From positions 1 through 64,000 of the forward strand of contig CP166130.1 of NCBI GenBank assembly GCA_041228335.1: a stretch of 64,000 nucleotides of DNA, in the 5' to 3' direction. Made by a program: the position numbers and the translations under genes. Shown here piece after piece: positions 8,736-16,037 of the stretch (the first letter of the stretch is position 1; each line of letters starts with the position of its first letter). The notes beneath the pieces were generated by a model. That model made no database searches, was not told the origin of the DNA, and saw nothing but the letters and a program-made list of their open reading frames with translations. The stretch is from Alphaproteobacteria bacterium LSUCC0684 (lineage in GTDB: Bacteria; Pseudomonadota; Alphaproteobacteria; Puniceispirillales; UBA1172).

Positions 8736-10289
8736 CTAGAATTCCTGATTGAGCGCGTCTTCGGCAGGGATTTCCCGCTCCCGCCGGGCAATATAATCCT
8801 TGAGCGCGTCATCAATCGCGGGGTCAAGTGCCGGTTCCTCGTATTCGGCCAGAAGCTTCTGGGCTTTTTCAAGACCGCGTCTGGTGGTGTCCTTGGCGCC
8901 TTCTGCAAGCCATTGTTCATAGGAATTGTTGTCAAACAGCCCCGGCATGAAAAAGGCACGCTGGAAATTTTCCTGGGTGTGGGGATGGCCGAGGTAATGG
9001 CCGCCCGGGCCGATATCCCTGACCGCGGCCAGAGCTTCATCAAAATCATCCCATCTCAGCCCCTGCATCATCCGGTAGGCCATCTCGCATTGCTCGGCAT
9101 CCACCACGAACTTGGCCATGGAACAGTGCATCCCGGCTTCGTTCCAGCCCGCGGAATGCCAGATGTAATTCGCCCCGGACAACATGACGGCCATCAGTGT
9201 GGTGGCGCTTTCGTACCCGGCCTGGGCATCAAGTATCTTGGCGCCGCCAAGGGTGTTGGAAGTGCGCCAGGGAATATTGTAATGCCGGGCCATCTGACCG
9301 ATCATGAAATTCATGAGGCTGATTTCCGGCGTGCCGGCCATCGGTGCCCCGGATTGCATGGATACCGTCGAAAGGTAATGGCCGTAGATTGCCGGGCATC
9401 CTTTGCGGATAACCTGGGTATAGGCAAGAGCGGAGAGAGCCTCGGCGTTGAGCTGGGCCACCGCCGGCACCGTCGAGGCCGGGGTGTTGGCCCCGCCGAG
9501 AACAAAAGGCGAGCACAGCACCGGCTGATTGCGGCGGCAGAAAGCCCGCATGGCGCTGAGCATCGTCTCATCCCAGACCAGCGGCGAGTTGCCGTTGCAG
9601 TTTCCCGTCACCACCGGATGCGTTTCCATGACGTCATGCCCGAACAGGATTTCGCACATATCGAGCACGTCTTCGGCGTTTTTGCCGGATGTCGTCATGC
9701 CCATGAAGGTCTTGTCCGAATGTTTCATCGAGGAATAGGTGATGCGCAAATGCCGGTGAGAGACCGGATGATCCATGGGCTCGACGATATGATGTGCTGA
9801 AGAATGCAAGCCTGGCAGCATATGCGAAAGTTTGTGGAAATCGGCCAGATCATCAAGAGTGGGGTTGCGCCGTTCATCCTCAAGATCCCGCAGATAAGGA
9901 GCGCCGGTCATGGGCACGAAGATCGAATGCAGCCCGCCAAGCGGAAGATTGCGGTCCGGGTTGCGCGCAATATAGGTGAAATCCGGCGGGATGGTTGAGG
10001 TGAGCTCGCGCACAAGGCCGCGATCAAGACGCACCCGATCCCCCTTTACATCTGCCCCGGCACGGCGCCAGTCCTCAAGGGCGATATTGTCCCGGAAGAC
10101 CACCCCCACCTCTTCCAGAATATCCATGGAGGCATGATCGATTTTTTCAATCTGCTCCGGGCTGAGCGGTTCCACCAGCGGCAGGTTGCGCCTCAAGGCG
10201 GGCAGCATGTCGTGCCGCGGCCGGGTGCGGATGCTCCGCCGTTCCCGGCGACCGCCACGGCGGGTGTTCAGCGAGGAGGTTTGTTCCAT
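8736..10289 (-). CDS. Trimethylamine methyltransferase family protein (MttB superfamily, no pyrrolysine)
   Basis: Members of this family move a methyl group from a quaternary or tertiary amine (glycine betaine, proline betaine, carnitine and similar) to a corrinoid protein. The 517-residue product has the full barrel, with PLSPEQIEKIDHASMDILEEVGV near 40-62 and TSNTLGGAKILDAQAGYESATT near 343-364. In pyrrolysine-type MttB an in-frame UAG lies in the central barrel; here the frame is open with ordinary residues throughout, placing it with the non-Pyl MtgB/MtpB-like enzymes. No corrinoid protein or corrinoid:folate methyltransferase is adjacent, which is odd. It is divergent from a GntR regulator across a palindromic site and is followed convergently by a DAO-family oxidase. 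Confidence 0.9.
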   Translation of the reverse strand: MEQTSSLNTRRGGRRERRSIRTRPRHDMLPALRRNLPLVEPLSPEQIEKIDHASMDILEEVGVVFRDNIALEDWRRAGADVKGDRVRLDRGLVRELTSTIPPDFTYIARNPDRNLPLGGLHSIFVPMTGAPYLRDLEDERRNPTLDDLADFHKLSHMLPGLHSSAHHIVEPMDHPVSHRHLRITYSSMKHSDKTFMGMTTSGKNAEDVLDMCEILFGHDVMETHPVVTGNCNGNSPLVWDETMLSAMRAFCRRNQPVLCSPFVLGGANTPASTVPAVAQLNAEALSALAYTQVIRKGCPAIYGHYLSTVSMQSGAPMAGTPEISLMNFMIGQMARHYNIPWRTSNTLGGAKILDAQAGYESATTLMAVMLSGANYIWHSAGWNEAGMHCSMAKFVVDAEQCEMAYRMMQGLRWDDFDEALAAVRDIGPGGHYLGHPHTQENFQRAFFMPGLFDNNSYEQWLAEGAKDTTRRGLEKAQKLLAEYEEPALDPAIDDALKDYIARREREIPAEDALNQEF

Positions 10290-10303
10290 GGGACACTGCC
10301 TAA

Positions 10304-10320
10304 ATACATATTGTATACAT
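10304..10320. promoter_or_regulatory. Candidate GntR-family operator between mttB-like gene and its regulator
   Basis: Two overlapping inverted repeats: ATACA-TAT-TGTAT (10304-10316) and the 8-base palindrome TGTATACA (10312-10319). Palindromes built on GTATAC are typical for FCD-type GntR regulators, and the site lies in the 104-base gap between divergently transcribed genes, one of which encodes such a regulator. Binding is inference. Confidence 0.55.
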
Positions 10321-10393
10321 TTTTTTCTTGCATTATCATCCCGAGCAAGTCAACACAAATACGTCCAAATATTCTGGCAGGTGAGAAGGCCCG

Positions 10394-11128
10394 GTGACCA
10401 AGGTCAAGGATACTATCGGCAGATATACGAAAGAGGATGTGCTGGCGCGGTTGCGGCGGCAGATCCTGACCATGGAGCTTGAGCCCGGCCAGCCGCTCGA
10501 CGAAGCCTGGCTGACCCGGCTTTTTGGTCTTTCCCGGACGCCGATGCGCGAAGTGCTGCGCCAGCTTTCCGGTGAAGGCTATACCCAGATCCTTGAGAAC
10601 AGGGGGGCGTTTGTCTCCCCGATGGATCACAAATCCATGCGGAATTTCTTTCTCACCGCCCCGATGATCTACGCGGCAACGTCACGTCTGGCCGCGCAGG
10701 CATCAACGCCGGCCCAGATCGATGCGCTGGCCCGGATTCAGGCGGATTTCAAGGATGCGGTCAGGCGACAGGATGTCGACGGCATGGTCTATTTCAATGA
10801 TCGTTTTCATTACCAGACCGGCGTGATTGCCGGGAATACCTATATAATGCCGAGTTTGCAGCGGCTACTGATCGATCATGCGCGAATAGGCCAGATTTTC
10901 TGGCAGGAGAAAGGTGATGCCCGCGATGAACGCATCGGGGCGGCCTCAAGGCATCACGATCAGTTCATCGAGATCTTTGCCGCCGGGGATGAAGACGAGG
11001 CTATCCGCCTTACGCTTGAACACTGGGAGCTATCCCGCCAGTATATGGATGAGTATATTCACCCAAGGCCGCTGGACTACGACATCACCTCATTCGAAAC
11101 ACCTTCGGATCAACAGACGGGAACATAA
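10394..11128 (+). CDS. GntR family transcriptional regulator, FCD (FadR-C) subfamily
   Basis: A 244-residue regulator. Residues about 12-75 form the winged helix (DVLARLRRQILTMELEPGQPLDEAWLTRLFGLSRTPMREVL is the typical GntR helix-turn-helix), and 85-225 the all-helical FCD effector domain with candidate metal ligands DRFHYQTG, SRHHDQF and LEHWELS. The start is a GTG with GAGAAGG five bases upstream; an ATG does not occur earlier in a suitable place. It is divergent from the MttB-like gene and 31 bases ahead of the DapA-like gene, so it probably controls both arms, in the way HypR controls hydroxyproline genes in Sinorhizobium. The effector is unknown. Confidence 0.92.
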   Translation: MTKVKDTIGRYTKEDVLARLRRQILTMELEPGQPLDEAWLTRLFGLSRTPMREVLRQLSGEGYTQILENRGAFVSPMDHKSMRNFFLTAPMIYAATSRLAAQASTPAQIDALARIQADFKDAVRRQDVDGMVYFNDRFHYQTGVIAGNTYIMPSLQRLLIDHARIGQIFWQEKGDARDERIGAASRHHDQFIEIFAAGDEDEAIRLTLEHWELSRQYMDEYIHPRPLDYDITSFETPSDQQTGT

Positions 11129-11159
11129 CCCAACACTGGCTCAAGGAAAGACCAAAGAG

Positions 11160-12071
11160 ATGGAATTCAAGGGAATAATTACCCCGGTCATCACGCCATG
11201 TCATGACGATGGCTCGATCGACCGGGAGGGGTTCAAGACGGTGCTGGATCACCTGATCACCGAAGGGGTGGACGCGATCATCATCGGCGGCACCACCGGG
11301 GAATATTACGCGCATTCGATGGAAGAGCGCCTTGATCTGCTCAAGCTTGGCTGCGCGCATGTGGATGGCAGGGTGCCGGTCGTGGGCGGGACAGGCACGC
11401 TCCGGACCGAAGATTCGATCATCCTCGCAGAGGCGTCAAAAGCGGCGGGCTGTTCGGGTATCCTCATCACCACGCCGCCCTATTCCCTGCCAACGGGGCG
11501 CGAGAATGCGCTGCATGCGCTGGCGGTGGAACGAAGCGTTGATCTGCCGGTCATGCTCTATAACTACCCCGGGCGCATGGGCGTGGGCATGGATGAAGAG
11601 TATCTTGACCGTGTTGGCAGGTCCCCGAATTTCAAGGCCATCAAGGAAAGCTCGGGCGATATCAATCGCGTGCATCTTCTTGCGCGCCGGTACCCGCATA
11701 TCTCGCTTTCCTGCGGCATGGATGATCAGGCGCTCGAGTTTTTTGCCTGGGGGGCGAAAAGCTGGGTCTGTGCCGCGTCGAATTTCGCCATGGCCGCGCA
11801 TCGGGCCATGTTTGAGGCCTGTGTCGTTGACGGCAATTTTGAAAAAGGGCGGCGGATCATGACGGCAATGCTGCCGTTGATGCAGGTGCTCGAGCAGGGA
11901 GGCAAGTTCCTCCAGAACATCAAGCATGGAATGACTCTCCGCGGGTTGCCTTCGGGGATGCCGCGCCTGCCGCTCAAGCCCCTTAACAAGGATGAGAAGC
12001 GCGAACTCGCGCAAGTCATCACCATCATGAACATCACCATCCAGAAGATTGAAGAGGAGTTCGCATCATGA
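11160..12071 (+). CDS. DapA-family (DHDPS/NAL) class I aldolase-type lyase or deaminase
   Basis: The 303-residue product is a complete (beta/alpha)8 member of the dihydrodipicolinate synthase family: GGTTGEYY near 43-50, the catalytic-tyrosine segment LYNYPGR (Tyr134) and the Schiff-base lysine in KAIKESSGD (Lys162). The family includes DapA, N-acetylneuraminate lyase, KDG aldolase and pyrroline-4-hydroxy-2-carboxylate deaminase. The neighbours (aldehyde dehydrogenase, DAO oxidase, GntR regulator) fit the last one, which releases 2-oxoglutarate semialdehyde and ammonia, better than lysine synthesis. The ATG at 11160 matches the family start; the frame stays open further upstream but lies inside the regulator gene. 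Its stop overlaps the next start (ATGA). Confidence 0.88.
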   Translation: MEFKGIITPVITPCHDDGSIDREGFKTVLDHLITEGVDAIIIGGTTGEYYAHSMEERLDLLKLGCAHVDGRVPVVGGTGTLRTEDSIILAEASKAAGCSGILITTPPYSLPTGRENALHALAVERSVDLPVMLYNYPGRMGVGMDEEYLDRVGRSPNFKAIKESSGDINRVHLLARRYPHISLSCGMDDQALEFFAWGAKSWVCAASNFAMAAHRAMFEACVVDGNFEKGRRIMTAMLPLMQVLEQGGKFLQNIKHGMTLRGLPSGMPRLPLKPLNKDEKRELAQVITIMNITIQKIEEEFAS

Positions 12072-13579
12072 GTGATGTGCTGAGCCTTGAAGAATACGAA
12101 GCCATTGCCAAAACCCTTACCCCGCCCGCCGCGGCCTTCATCGATGGCGGTTTCCGTGCCGGAACAGGTCCTGCCATGGCCGTCACCAATCCGGCTACCG
12201 GAAAGGAGATCACCTCCATCCATGCCGCCAGTGCCGATGATGTCGATCACGCGGTCCAGAAGGCACGGGAGGTTTTCGAAATTGGGACCTGGTCGCGTGC
12301 CCATCCTGCCGAGCGAAAGGATGTGCTGATCCGCCTGTGCAAGCTGATTACACGAAATCGTCATGAACTTGCGGTGATGGAAGCGATCGACAGCGGCAAG
12401 CCCATCGGTGACTGCGCTACGATTGACATTCCTGAGACCATCACCACGATCAAATGGCATGCCGAGGCGATCGACAAGATCTATGATGAGACCGCCCCTG
12501 CCGGTGATGATGCCATGGCCTTGATCACGCGAGAGCCGATCGGCGTTGTGGGATGTGTGCTGCCCTGGAATTTTCCGATGCTGATGATGGCCTGGAAGAT
12601 CGGCCCGGCGCTGGCGGCGGGAAATTCCGTTATCGTCAAGCCCGCCGAACAGACGCCGCTGACGGCACTTCGCCTTGCCGAACTGGCGATGGAGGCCGGC
12701 CTGCCGCGAGGTGTGCTTCAGGTTCTGCCGGGGGACGGCCCGACCACGGGTGAGCCGATCGGCCGCCATCCGGATATCGATATGGTGAGTTTCACCGGGT
12801 CCACCGAAACCGGACGGTTGTTTCTGAAATACGCGGCCGAGAGCAACCTTAAGAAGGTTACCCTTGAATGTGGTGGCAAGAACCCGGCCATTGTGCTGGA
12901 AGATGCCGAGGATCTCGAAAGTGTCGCCGGGCATATTGTCAATGGTGCGTTCTGGAACATGGGGCAGAACTGCTCTGCCACTTCAAGGCTGATCGTCCAT
13001 GCGGAGATCAAGGATGAACTGATGGCAAGGATTCTGGCCCATGTGCGGGAGTGGCGCCAGGGCAATCCGCTGGATCCGGTGAACCGGATGGGTGTTCTCG
13101 TGGATCAGGGGCATTTCGCCAAGGTGACCGATGCCATTGATCGGGCAAAGAAGGCTGGCATGAAACCGCTCTGCGGTGGCGAAAGCCCGGATGGAGCCGG
13201 AGTTGAGCCCACGATTTTTGACAATATTTCCACGGATCATTTCCTGGCCCGGGAGGAGATCTTCGGCCCCGTCCTGTCGGTGATCACGGTCACCTCGGCC
13301 GAAGAGGCGCTGGAAGTTGCCAATGATACGAGCTATGGGCTGGCCGGGTCCCTTTTCACCAGCAACATGCGTAAAGGGCTGCGGCTGGCAAGAGGGATGC
13401 GGGCCGGGAACATCACGGTAAACTGCTATGGTGAAGGTGATATCACAACACCTTTCGGCGGCTATCGTGAAAGTGGCTTTGGTGGCCGCGACAACAGCAT
13501 CCATGCCCATGATCAATACACCGAAATCAAGACGATCTGGGTAGATCTGAGCGACCCGAAACCAGAAGAGATCAGCTGA
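12068..13579 (+). CDS. NAD(P)-dependent aldehyde dehydrogenase
   Basis: A 503-residue aldehyde dehydrogenase, with LPWNFPMLMMAWKIGPALAAGNS near 168-190, the glycine-rich FTGSTETG near 242-249, the general base in LECGGK (Glu267) and the nucleophile in GQNCSAT (Cys302). It is closest in style to PuuC-like gamma-aminobutyraldehyde dehydrogenases. The ATG lies in a four-base overlap with the DapA-like gene, so the aldehyde it oxidises is probably the product of that enzyme or of the following DAO oxidase; 2-oxoglutarate semialdehyde is one candidate. Its TGA overlaps the next ATG by one base. Confidence 0.93.
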   Translation: MSDVLSLEEYEAIAKTLTPPAAAFIDGGFRAGTGPAMAVTNPATGKEITSIHAASADDVDHAVQKAREVFEIGTWSRAHPAERKDVLIRLCKLITRNRHELAVMEAIDSGKPIGDCATIDIPETITTIKWHAEAIDKIYDETAPAGDDAMALITREPIGVVGCVLPWNFPMLMMAWKIGPALAAGNSVIVKPAEQTPLTALRLAELAMEAGLPRGVLQVLPGDGPTTGEPIGRHPDIDMVSFTGSTETGRLFLKYAAESNLKKVTLECGGKNPAIVLEDAEDLESVAGHIVNGAFWNMGQNCSATSRLIVHAEIKDELMARILAHVREWRQGNPLDPVNRMGVLVDQGHFAKVTDAIDRAKKAGMKPLCGGESPDGAGVEPTIFDNISTDHFLAREEIFGPVLSVITVTSAEEALEVANDTSYGLAGSLFTSNMRKGLRLARGMRAGNITVNCYGEGDITTPFGGYRESGFGGRDNSIHAHDQYTEIKTIWVDLSDPKPEEIS

Positions 13580-14922
13580 TGGGCATCTGCCGTGAGGCCC
13601 GTCGCCTGCCCCGTGATCCCGGGCCGGCGGCATGGAACGAGATACTCGAGCCTGCCCTGTCACATCCGGTGCTTGCCGGGGATATCACCACCGACTGGCT
13701 GATCATCGGGGCCGGGTTTGCCGGGCTTTCGGCGGCGCGGCGGCTGAGCCAGCTTCGTGGCGGCGACAAGATCACCGTCATTGAGGCTTGCCGAATCGGC
13801 CACGGACCGGCGGGGCGAAATTCAGGCTTCATGATTGACCTGCCCCATGATCTTTCCTCGGATCACTACACATCCAGCCTTGACCGGGATCACTGGCAGA
13901 TCAAGCTCAACCGGCAGGCCATCAGCTTTGCGCGTGAGGTGGCCGAAGATTATGACCTGCCACAGGAGGCGGCTGATCCCTGCGGCCGGATCAACGGGGC
14001 GGTGACCGCGGCGGGCATTGCCCATAACACCGACTACGCCGCGCATCTTGAAAGACTGGGCGAGCCGTTTGAGACGCTGGATGCGGATGCGATGTACGAG
14101 ATTACCGGCAGCCGTTTCTATGCCCATGGTCTCTATATGCCCGGCTGCATGCTGCTTCAGCCGGCGCTTTATATTCGCGGGCTGGCGACGGGTCTTGCCG
14201 CATCGGTGGATATTTTTGAGCAAACCCCGGCGCTGCGATTCGAACGCCAGCAGCAGGAATGGTGCGTCACCACCAAGGCCGGCCGTATCACCACCCCACG
14301 GATCATCCTTGCGGTGAATGGCCATGCGGAAAGTTTCGGCTATTTCAGCCGCCGTCTGATGCATGTCTTCACCTATGCATCGATGACCGAGCCCCTTGAC
14401 GGTGCGCAGCTGAAGCGACTGGGCGGCAACCCCCGCTGGGGGATAACGCCGGCCGATCCCATGGGGAGCACGGTGCGGCGGATCAGCGGTATCGGTGGCG
14501 ACCGCATCGTGATCCGCAACCGCTGGTCATTCAACCCATCAATGGAAGTGTCCGACGCGCGGGTTGAGCGATATGGCCGCGATCAGGACAAGGGCTTTGC
14601 CCGGCGCTTTCCCCGGCTCGGTGACGTGAAAATGGCCTATAGATGGGGGGGACGATTGTGCCTGAGCCGGAATTCCGCCCCCGCGTTCGGGGAGATCGAG
14701 GAAGGGATCTTTTCCGCCTGTTGCCAGAATGGGCTGGGCACGGCGAAAGGCACGCTGGCCGGGATTGCCGCCGCTGAACTTGCAACACGTTCCAACTCGC
14801 CGGTGGTCGACGACATGCTTGCCGCGCCGATGCCGCAACGTCTGCCGCCGGAACCCTTTGCAACCTTGGGCGCAAGCCTGGTGATCAAATGGCGGGAATG
14901 GAAAGGCCGGGCCGAAATATGA
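13579..14922 (+). CDS. FAD-dependent oxidoreductase, DAO family (PuuB/hydroxyproline-oxidase-like)
   Basis: The 447-residue flavoprotein carries the dinucleotide-binding motif WLIIGAGFAGLSAARRLSQL near 40-59, followed by VIEACRIGHGPAGRNSGFM, which is characteristic of gamma-glutamylputrescine oxidase-like DAO enzymes, and a C-terminal FAD segment near NGLGTAKGTLAG. It would oxidise an amine or a D-/N-substituted amino acid to an imine or aldehyde. It is the last gene of a three-gene block with one- and four-base overlaps (DapA-like, aldehyde dehydrogenase, oxidase). Within that block a role as D-hydroxyproline or related imino-acid oxidase is plausible, polyamine oxidation is the alternative. 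Confidence 0.88.
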   Translation: MGICREARRLPRDPGPAAWNEILEPALSHPVLAGDITTDWLIIGAGFAGLSAARRLSQLRGGDKITVIEACRIGHGPAGRNSGFMIDLPHDLSSDHYTSSLDRDHWQIKLNRQAISFAREVAEDYDLPQEAADPCGRINGAVTAAGIAHNTDYAAHLERLGEPFETLDADAMYEITGSRFYAHGLYMPGCMLLQPALYIRGLATGLAASVDIFEQTPALRFERQQQEWCVTTKAGRITTPRIILAVNGHAESFGYFSRRLMHVFTYASMTEPLDGAQLKRLGGNPRWGITPADPMGSTVRRISGIGGDRIVIRNRWSFNPSMEVSDARVERYGRDQDKGFARRFPRLGDVKMAYRWGGRLCLSRNSAPAFGEIEEGIFSACCQNGLGTAKGTLAGIAAAELATRSNSPVVDDMLAAPMPQRLPPEPFATLGASLVIKWREWKGRAEI

Positions 14923-14992
14923 CAACCTTGCCAGGCAGGGAATTGTCGGGCAGTGTCAGGGAATAGTTGAACATTCCGGGAAGGAGATCACC

Positions 14993-15436
14993 ATGGTTTC
15001 AGTCAAAGGTATTGCCGTAGCACCGCGCATCCTTGCCCCCATGGAAGGACGTGATCATGTCGCCGTCACCATTGAAAAAGGTCTCGATGGCGATGCCCGG
15101 GGCGGCAAGAGCCGCCGGCAGGTTTCCATTCTTTTTGAAGATGACTGGAACGATGCGGTTGCATCAACCGACGGCGAGCCGATGCCATGGATGGAGCGCC
15201 GCGCCAATCTCCTTGTCCGGGGGATGCGGTCACCCCGGGAAGTCGGCGGTGTTTTCAGCATTGGCGATGTCCGGCTTGAAGTCATGGAAGAAACCGAGCC
15301 ATGCGATCTGATGGAAAGCAAGCGTGCTGGGTTGCGGCAGGCCCTGATGCCAGACTGGCGGGGCGGTGTCTGCTGCCGTGTATTAAACGGCGGTGAAATC
15401 CGTCTTGGTGATGCGGTAACTTACACCGACGCCTGA
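14993..15436 (+). CDS. MOSC domain protein
   Basis: A stand-alone MOSC domain of 147 residues. The family motifs are visible: RQVSILFEDDW, WMERRANLLVRG near 61-72, FSIGDVRLEVMEETEPCDLM near 83-102 with the conserved cysteine that can carry sulfur or a metal ligand, and the C-terminal DWRGGVCCRVLNGGEIRLGD. MOSC domains occur in molybdenum cofactor sulfurases and in small sulfur-carrier proteins. AAGGAG lies seven bases before the ATG. It follows the catabolic cluster by 70 bases and precedes fur; neither neighbour explains it, although xanthine dehydrogenase elsewhere in the window needs a sulfurated molybdenum cofactor. Confidence 0.88.
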   Translation: MVSVKGIAVAPRILAPMEGRDHVAVTIEKGLDGDARGGKSRRQVSILFEDDWNDAVASTDGEPMPWMERRANLLVRGMRSPREVGGVFSIGDVRLEVMEETEPCDLMESKRAGLRQALMPDWRGGVCCRVLNGGEIRLGDAVTYTDA

Positions 15437-15505
15437 ACCAGACCTTGATACAGGGCGATCTTCACGCTAGGCTTGGATAAAATCAACACACAGGAATTCA
15501 AGCCC

Positions 15506-15904
15506 ATGCGGGTCATCGATAAATGTCTTGAAGCTGGCGTTCGAATGACAAACCAGCGCCGGATCATCATCGAGCTGATCGATGAAGCCGATGATCATCC
15601 GGATGTCGAGACAATCTACCGGCGTGCCATCGCGGTCGACAAGACCATTTCCCTTGCCACCATCTACCGGACGGTCGGCGTGCTGGAACAGGCCGGGGTG
15701 ATCGAGAAGCTCGAGGTCGGGGATGGCAAGGCACGGTATGAACTTGCAGGCGAGCATCACGAGCATCTTGTCGATGTCGACAGCGGCGAAATTCACGAAT
15801 TCCAGCACGAGGAACTCGAAGCGCTCAAAGAACAGATTGCCCGGGATATGGGGTTTGAACTGGTCGGCCACCGTCTTGAACTGTTCGGGCGAAAAATCAA
15901 ATAA
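15506..15904 (+). CDS. fur: Fur family transcriptional regulator
   Basis: A 132-residue Fur-type regulator: winged helix with RMTNQRRIIIELIDEADDHPDVETIYRRA near 13-40 and ISLATIYRTVGVLEQAG, then the dimerisation domain with the metal-site run GEHHEHLVDVDSGEIHEFQ. The Cys pairs of enterobacterial Fur are absent, as usual in alphaproteobacterial Fur/Mur. An in-frame TTG at 15473 would add eleven residues, but the ATG at 15506 gives a normal N-terminus and has AGGA upstream. In some alphaproteobacteria this protein senses manganese (Mur) rather than iron; the sequence does not decide that. A Fur box lies 42 bases after the stop, ahead of an iron-type permease. Confidence 0.9.
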   Translation: MRVIDKCLEAGVRMTNQRRIIIELIDEADDHPDVETIYRRAIAVDKTISLATIYRTVGVLEQAGVIEKLEVGDGKARYELAGEHHEHLVDVDSGEIHEFQHEELEALKEQIARDMGFELVGHRLELFGRKIK

Positions 15905-15945
15905 GGTTTCACATGCTTCAGGGTTGTGGTCGTCTGCGTCTTTAT

Positions 15946-15965
15946 GCGCATGATAATCATTCTCA
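15946..15965 (+). promoter_or_regulatory. Fur box upstream of iron-type ABC permease
   Basis: By direct comparison 15 of 19 bases match the classical Fur consensus (15946-15964), and TGATAAT-C-ATTCTCA (15951-15965) fits the 7-1-7 form with one mismatch. It lies about 75 bases before the permease start and just after the fur gene, where a metal-repressed promoter for the permease operon would be expected. Confidence 0.78.
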
Positions 15966-16037
15966 ATAAATCTTGATCTCCTTCATCATCTCTGATTAGG
16001 GTTACGGGATAGAGTAGCGGTAAGAAATGGGCATTCG

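Noticed and set aside
8736-10289. Possible in-frame UAG for pyrrolysine in the MttB-like gene
   Set aside because: The frame is open from ATG to stop with ordinary residues across the central barrel, so this is the non-Pyl branch.
10914-11159. In-frame upstream extension of the DapA-like gene
   Set aside because: The extension lies inside the GntR regulator gene and encodes no conserved sequence; ATG 11160 gives the normal family start.
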